Part shown: positions 6,780 to 9,554 of the stretch, in pieces
Numbering within the stretch: the stretch's first letter is position 1
Layout of the letters: each line of letters opens with the position of its first letter
Assembly: GCA_018715585.1 (NCBI GenBank)
Contig: DVLH01000231.1
Location: forward strand, 1 to 9,554
DNA length: 9,554 bases
DNA from: Candidatus Aphodomonas merdavium
GTDB taxonomy: Bacteria; Bacillota; Clostridia; Christensenellales; Aristaeellaceae
Direction of reading: 5' to 3'
Position numbers and translations under genes: made by a program
Notes under the pieces: generated by a model
The model's database searches: none
What the model was told of the DNA's origin: nothing
Seen by the model: only the letters and a program-made list of their open reading frames with translations

Positions 6780-6837
6780 ACGCATGCATTACAGTAATGC
6801 GTATCATATCACCGTGTAATTAATTTGTCAATTAATT
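6780..6837. promoter_or_regulatory. Candidate operator elements at the flavoprotein promoter
   Basis: A perfect palindrome GCATTAC-A-GTAATGC (6786-6800) covers the predicted transcription start. A second overlapping pair ACGCAT/ATGCGT (6780-6785 and 6797-6802) reaches to the edge of the -10. A further inverted repeat AATTAATT-TGTC-AATTAATT (6818-6837) is centred on the -35 hexamer. Palindromes over +1 and -35 are typical repressor positions. No regulator gene is adjacent, and I do not recognise the motif as a known family site. Confidence 0.45.
6796..6831 (-). promoter_or_regulatory. Near-consensus sigma-A-type promoter of the flavoprotein gene
   Basis: On the minus strand a perfect TTGACA (6831-6826) and TATGAT (6808-6803) are spaced by exactly 17 bases, and TGA precedes the -10 (extended -10). 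Predicted start is near 6796, giving a leader of about 70 nt to the ATG at 6725. It is the best-matching promoter in the window, together with that of rpsM. Confidence 0.85.
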
Positions 6838-6845
6838 TACAGACG

Positions 6846-6902
6846 TCAAATGGCGCGTTTGGCGCGTTTTGATAAAAGGCTGCGTGTTCTCTCTTTAACC
6901 AT
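6846..6902 (-). CDS. Possible 18-codon basic peptide upstream of the flavoprotein promoter
   Basis: AAGGAG followed 4 bases later by ATG (6902-6900) opens a frame reading MVKERTRSLLSKRAKRAI and ending in TGA at 6846, just before the flavoprotein promoter. The tandem KRA residues come from a 9-bp tandem repeat (GGCGCGTTT on the plus strand, 6852-6869). The same frame stays open upstream for about 95 codons but without a good start. I recognise no family, and no promoter for it is clear. It may be a microprotein, or chance, or the tail of a decayed gene. Confidence 0.2.
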   Translation of the reverse strand: MVKERTRSLLSKRAKRAI

Positions 6903-7657
6903 ACGTCTCCTTATCCCACACGGCGCCGCGCTCGGCCACCCGCTTTCGCTGGTTATACGGTAGGCAAAATCCGAACATAAAAACAGCGCTTCATCCGCAC
7001 GGCCCCGCGTCACACCGTTCCAATGCCTTTTTGGGGGGGGGCGAATTCTCCTCTTTCTTTGCCACATGCAGGGCGCATGCCCGCTGGAATGCGGCGCGTA
7101 TCGCAGCAGATTTTGCCTTCAGTCCCTTCCCCGCCACTTGATAAAGAGCCCCGTGCCATAACACGCCGAACGCGCTTTCTCACCGCTATCAGTGACCGGC
7201 GCTTGCTTCCTTGCGGCATGGGCAAAATGATTGTCCCGCCGGATTGCCTGCGATACGCCGTCTGCCAGCATAAGCGGCTCGTTCCGCCTTCCCCCCGGCA
7301 AACAGCAGCACACAGCCATCCATCCAGGAAAACAAAACCGTCTTTTCCCCGATCATTGCAGGAAAATACAGCGCGCTAAAGCCCTCAACGGCGCGCCGGC
7401 CACGCCTCCGTGCTTCATCAACGCACGCGCCGTATCGTTAATGCGTCCATCCTGAGCGAACGCGCTGGACCGATAGCGCAACCCGCATGGGAAACGAAAG
7501 CCATCAGCGCTGCCTGAGCACAACCAGCGCAGCGCTTTCCTCGTTTCCTTCTCGTCCTGCGAGCCTTTGGTTAGCATATCATTTTTAGTATTCAGCAATT
7601 GAAAACCGCTTTGCATGATCTTCACTCTTGCCTGCGCTCGTAGCGCATTCAGACAGC
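6903..7657. other. Long gap without a convincing gene between rpmJ and the flavoprotein promoter
   Basis: About 750 bases hold no gene I can support. Frames that stay open on the minus strand (for example 7616 to 7119, broken by one TGA at 7355-7353) read as Cys-, Arg- and Trp-rich protein without a recognisable domain. There is no tRNA, and no recognisable RNase P, SRP, 6S or tmRNA core. Visible structure consists of a 9-G tract at 7033-7041 preceded by five T, and a hairpin with arms AGCGCTGC/GCAGCGCT at 7506-7513 and 7529-7536. An extended -10-like TGATATGCT lies on the minus strand near 7573-7581 without a good -35. The stretch may be a decayed gene or foreign insertion; this is inference. 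Confidence 0.5.
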
Positions 7658-7703
7658 AAAAGCCCCTTCCCCGCTTTGCCACACGGCAAAACAAGAAAGG
7701 GGC
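7658..7703 (-). terminator. Terminator-like hairpin directly after rpmJ
   Basis: On the minus strand, the arms 7703-7685 and 7680-7662 can form a continuous 19-bp RNA stem around a GTGT loop. The ends GCCCCTT/AAGGGGC and TTTGCC/GGCAAA are Watson-Crick; the middle six pairs include four G-U wobbles. TTTT (7661-7658) follows, then GC. It starts 20 bases after the rpmJ stop and probably ends the upstream spc-type unit. The U-run is short, so partial readthrough is possible. Confidence 0.75.
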
Positions 7704-7723
7704 GTATGCATTTGGTTTGGATT

Positions 7724-7837
7724 TCAGCCCTGCCTCTGCTTGTGCTTGGGGTTTTCGCAGATAACCATCACGCGGCCTTTGCGCTTGATGATCTTGCATT
7801 TTTCGCAGATGGGCTTCACAGACGGACGAACTTTCAT
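7724..7837 (-). CDS. rpmJ: 50S ribosomal protein L36 (zinc-binding form)
   Basis: This 37-residue gene is short enough to be missed by length filters. It encodes the smallest large-subunit protein, which organises 23S rRNA near helices 89-97. It starts MKVRPSVKPICEKCK and ends NPKHKQRQG. The zinc ligands C11, C14, C27 and H32 are all present, so this is the zinc-containing form. AGGAGGAG lies 6 bases before the ATG at 7837. It follows infA by 25 bases, as in most Firmicutes, but the usual next gene rpsM is more than 3 kb away, and a terminator hairpin follows at once. Confidence 0.97.
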   Translation of the reverse strand: MKVRPSVKPICEKCKIIKRKGRVMVICENPKHKQRQG

Positions 7838-7862
7838 GTTATTCTCCTCCTGATTTGTTCTT

Positions 7863-8084
7863 TCAGGCCTTGCTGCGCCAGGTGATCCTACCCCGCGTTA
7901 AATCATACGGGGAGAGCTCCAGCGTAACCTTGTCCCCCGGATAGATCCGGATGAAGTTCATGCGCATCTTGCCGGAGATATGCGCCATCACCTGGTGGCC
8001 GTTTGGCAACGCCACCTTAAACATCGCGTTTGGAAGCGCTTCTTCAACGGTGCCTTCAACTTCGATTACATCGTCTTTGCCCAA
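7863..8084 (-). CDS. infA: Translation initiation factor IF-1 (TTG start)
   Basis: IF-1 binds the A-site of the 30S subunit and cooperates with IF-2 and IF-3 in start-codon selection. The 73 residues cover the whole family: GKDDVIEVEGTVEEALPNAMFKV, LPNGHQVMAHISGKMRMNFIRI, and PGDKVTLELSPYDLTRGRITWR, a single S1-like OB fold. The start is TTG at 8084-8082: GGGGAGG lies 9 bases upstream and the alignment M-G-K-D-D corresponds to the usual M-[SA]-K-x-D. No ATG or GTG fits. The ribosome binding site overlaps the end of the KOW gene, and only 4 bases separate the genes, which suggests translational coupling. Confidence 0.97.
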   Translation of the reverse strand: MGKDDVIEVEGTVEEALPNAMFKVALPNGHQVMAHISGKMRMNFIRIYPGDKVTLELSPYDLTRGRITWRSKA

Positions 8085-8088
8085 AATC

Positions 8089-8367
8089 CTAATCCTCCCC
8101 TGAAGGTCGGTCAGCTAAACACCTGCGCAACTGTGCATTGGTCGGTTGTTCGCCGCTTTCAATTTGCTGCGCAATCTCATGAAAGAGTTCTGGCTGCGCG
8201 CGCAGATGCCTGCACTTTTTTTTCTTGGGCTTTTCCACCGTGCGCAAACCGCCGTTAGCGATATACGCATAGTCGCCCTCGATTCGAAGCGCTACAAAGC
8301 GCTTCCCGGAATCGCGGCCTGCCATGGAAAGCACGGCGCGCCCCGGTTCGACTGGTATTTTTCTCAT
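8089..8367 (-). CDS. Small KOW-domain RNA-binding protein (L14e/L6e/L27e-like; YbzG-type)
   Basis: This 92-residue protein has a KOW-type fold at about residues 5-50 (EPGRAVLSMAGRDSGKRFVA, then DYAYIANGGLRTVEKPKKKK), resembling the domain of archaeal and eukaryotic L14e/L27e proteins. Residues 46-51 form a basic KPKKKK patch fitting RNA contact; the Glu/Gln-rich C-terminus is less conserved in feel. Genes of this type sit between map and infA in many Firmicutes (ybzG in B. subtilis), and a link to translation is likely, though the precise role is unsettled. I start at the ATG at 8367, where GAGAGGTG lies 5 bases upstream. An in-frame ATG at 8457 would run deep into map and lacks support. The gap from map is 10 bases. 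Confidence 0.9.
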   Translation of the reverse strand: MRKIPVEPGRAVLSMAGRDSGKRFVALRIEGDYAYIANGGLRTVEKPKKKKCRHLRAQPELFHEIAQQIESGEQPTNAQLRRCLADRPSGED

Positions 8368-8377
8368 GCCGCACCTC

Positions 8378-9121
8378 TCATGAACGCATGGAGAGAATCT
8401 CCGGCTCGCCAGCGGTAATGAGTACGGTGTTTTCATAATGCGCGCTGAGACTGCCATCTTCCGTCACGACATGCCAGCCGTCAATGTCGACTTCCCATCC
8501 GCCTTCGTTGATCATCGGCTCAATCGCCAACGTCATCCCAGGCCGAAGCCTGACGCCATGCCCGGCTTCCCCAAAGTTCGGGACTTCCGGATCTTCGTGC
8601 ATTGCGCGGCCAATGCCATGGCCGCAAAGGGCACGCACGACCGAATAGCCGGCATCATGGGCACACCGTTCAATTGCATTGCTGACATCACCCAGGCGGT
8701 AGCCGACCTTACAAAAGGCAAGCCCTTCAAAAAAGCACTGTTTTGTGACCTCTACGAGCCGTTTCGCCTGCGCACTAACATTGCCGACGCACACGGTCCG
8801 CGCCATATCAGACTGCCATCCGTCCAAAATCAGCCCGCAGTCTAACCCAACAATGGAGCCTTCGCGCAGCGGATGGTTGTCGGGGAAACCATGCACAACG
8901 ATACTATCCACCGAAGTGCACAGCGACGCCGGAAAACCCTGATAGCCTAAGAAAGAGGGTTTTGCCCCAGCCTGACGGATCAGCTTTTCAGCAAGATGAT
9001 CCAGCTGCTTCGTAGTCACTCCAGGTGCAACCGCTGCACAAACCTGAGTGAGCACTTCGTCCAGCAAATGGCCGGCCCGGCGCATTTTTGCGATTTGGTC
9101 GGCATTCTTAAGTGTAATCAT
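8378..9121 (-). CDS. map: Type I methionyl aminopeptidase
   Basis: The enzyme removes the initiator Met from nascent proteins in the cytoplasm when the second residue is small. The 247 residues have the normal bacterial length. The five metal ligands are all visible: D94 and D105 (LDCG...SDMART), H168 (GHGIG), E201 (AIEPM) and E230 (AHYENTVLIT). H77 in VVHGFP is the substrate-side His. There is no N-terminal SEC-C zinc extension, as expected for a type Ia protein. The ATG at 9121 overlaps the adk stop as ATGA, so the two are translationally coupled. The order adk-map-KOW-infA is standard for Firmicutes. Confidence 0.97.
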   Translation of the reverse strand: MITLKNADQIAKMRRAGHLLDEVLTQVCAAVAPGVTTKQLDHLAEKLIRQAGAKPSFLGYQGFPASLCTSVDSIVVHGFPDNHPLREGSIVGLDCGLILDGWQSDMARTVCVGNVSAQAKRLVEVTKQCFFEGLAFCKVGYRLGDVSNAIERCAHDAGYSVVRALCGHGIGRAMHEDPEVPNFGEAGHGVRLRPGMTLAIEPMINEGGWEVDIDGWHVVTEDGSLSAHYENTVLITAGEPEILSMRS

Positions 9122-9554
9122 TGAAGCGCCTTCTTAATCAGGACGGTCACTTCCTCAGGCGCCCCGTTGCCCTCGGAGGCAATGGTGATCAGTTTTCCGC
9201 GGCTGCGGTAAAAGTCGATCAACGGCGCCGTCTGCTCGTGGTATACCTTGAGCCGGTGCAAGACCGTTTCCGGCTTGTCATCGTCACGCGCCGCAAGGGC
9301 AGCGCCGCATTTTCTGCAGTTCTCGCTATAATCTTCCCAACTTGTATGATACGTTGCTACGCAGTCGGGACAGACACGCCGCCCCGCCATACGCCAGACG
9401 ATCGTCTCGTCCGGGATGTCCAGATGGATCACATGATCGACCTGCAAAATCCCTTCCAAGGCTTCCGCCTGTTTGATCGTGCGCGGAAATCCGTCCAGGA
9501 TCACGCCATTGTGAAACTCGGGCTGTGTCAGACGGTCTTTGAGCATTGCGATCA
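9118..9554 (-). CDS. adk: Adenylate kinase, C-terminal part (gene begins beyond the window)
   Basis: Adenylate kinase interconverts ATP + AMP and two ADP in the cytoplasm. The frame is open to the window edge, with I-A-M-L-K-D-R-L before the internal ATG at 9546, so that ATG is not the start; the P-loop and AMP-binding N-terminus are missing. What remains includes NGVILDGFPRT with the nucleotide-binding Asp/Arg, GRRVCP at the LID entry, a Cys4 zinc site in the LID (CPDC ... CRKC), and DDDKPETVLHRLKVYHEQTAPLIDFY. This zinc-type LID is common in Firmicutes. The gene normally lies between secY and map, which fits the context here. Confidence 0.97.
   Translation of the reverse strand, partial: IAMLKDRLTQPEFHNGVILDGFPRTIKQAEALEGILQVDHVIHLDIPDETIVWRMAGRRVCPDCVATYHTSWEDYSENCRKCGAALAARDDDKPETVLHRLKVYHEQTAPLIDFYRSRGKLITIASEGNGAPEEVTVLIKKALQ

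Noticed and set aside
7023..7379. 118-codon open frame on the plus strand
   Set aside because: No good ribosome binding site, Pro/Arg-rich content with no domain, antisense to the local transcription direction, and passing through the G-tract.
7506..7536. Hairpin AGCGCTGC/GCAGCGCT as a terminator
   Set aside because: An 8-bp stem with a 15-base loop exists, but neither strand has a T-run next to it.
7573..7601. Promoter on the minus strand in the rpmJ-flavoprotein gap
   Set aside because: TGATATGCT is a fair extended -10, but no -35 of quality lies at 16-18 bases, and no gene or RNA follows.
7119..7799. Long minus-strand frame continuing from an out-of-frame reading of rpmJ
   Set aside because: Its first part is a shadow of rpmJ and the terminator; the rest is Cys/Arg-rich, interrupted by TGA, and without a recognised family.
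9118..9546. A complete 142-residue adenylate kinase starting at the ATG at 9546
   Set aside because: The frame continues upstream to the window edge and the P-loop is missing; this ATG is an internal Met before KDRLTQPE.

Overview
The window reads almost entirely from the minus strand and is the distal end of a large bacterial ribosomal-protein cluster (the spc/alpha portion of S10-spc-alpha). Gene order, the KOW gene between map and infA, strong GGAGG-type ribosome binding sites, sigma-A-like promoters with extended -10 elements, a Sec-exported L,D-transpeptidase and an L17 with long insertions all point to a GC-rich Firmicute, probably a gut-type member of the Clostridia. This placement is inferred from genes and composition; I cannot fix genus or family.

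In transcription order (high to low coordinates): adk (start beyond the window edge) overlaps map by ATGA; a small KOW-domain RNA-binding protein gene follows; then infA (TTG start) and the 37-codon rpmJ. A 19-bp hairpin with a U-run directly after rpmJ looks like a terminator and ends this unit. About 0.9 kb without a convincing gene follows (6741-7657). It ends in a very strong promoter with palindromic and repeated elements, which serves a gene for a secreted flavoprotein: signal peptide, FMN-binding domain, then FAD/fumarate-reductase-like domain, 598 residues. That gene has its own strong terminator. A second strong promoter and a roughly 119-nt, potentially structured leader then precede rpsM-rpsK-rpsD-rpoA-rplQ, closed by another terminator. 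Next come an exported L,D-transpeptidase gene with its own terminator, a stretch of nested palindromes, and the first 18 codons of an XRE-type regulator gene at the left edge.

The housekeeping genes are ordinary: translation initiation (IF-1), ribosomal proteins L36, S13, S11, S4 and L17, the RNA polymerase alpha subunit, adenylate kinase and methionine aminopeptidase. The unusual point is that an exported flavin-based redox enzyme with its own regulated-looking promoter sits between rpmJ and rpsM, where Firmicutes normally have a continuous operon. The insertion is flanked by a terminator on one side and a new r-protein promoter on the other, so the cluster appears rewired into two independently transcribed units. 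The flavoprotein lacks the His and Arg expected in true fumarate reductases, so its electron acceptor is unknown; it is the best candidate in the window for undescribed biology.
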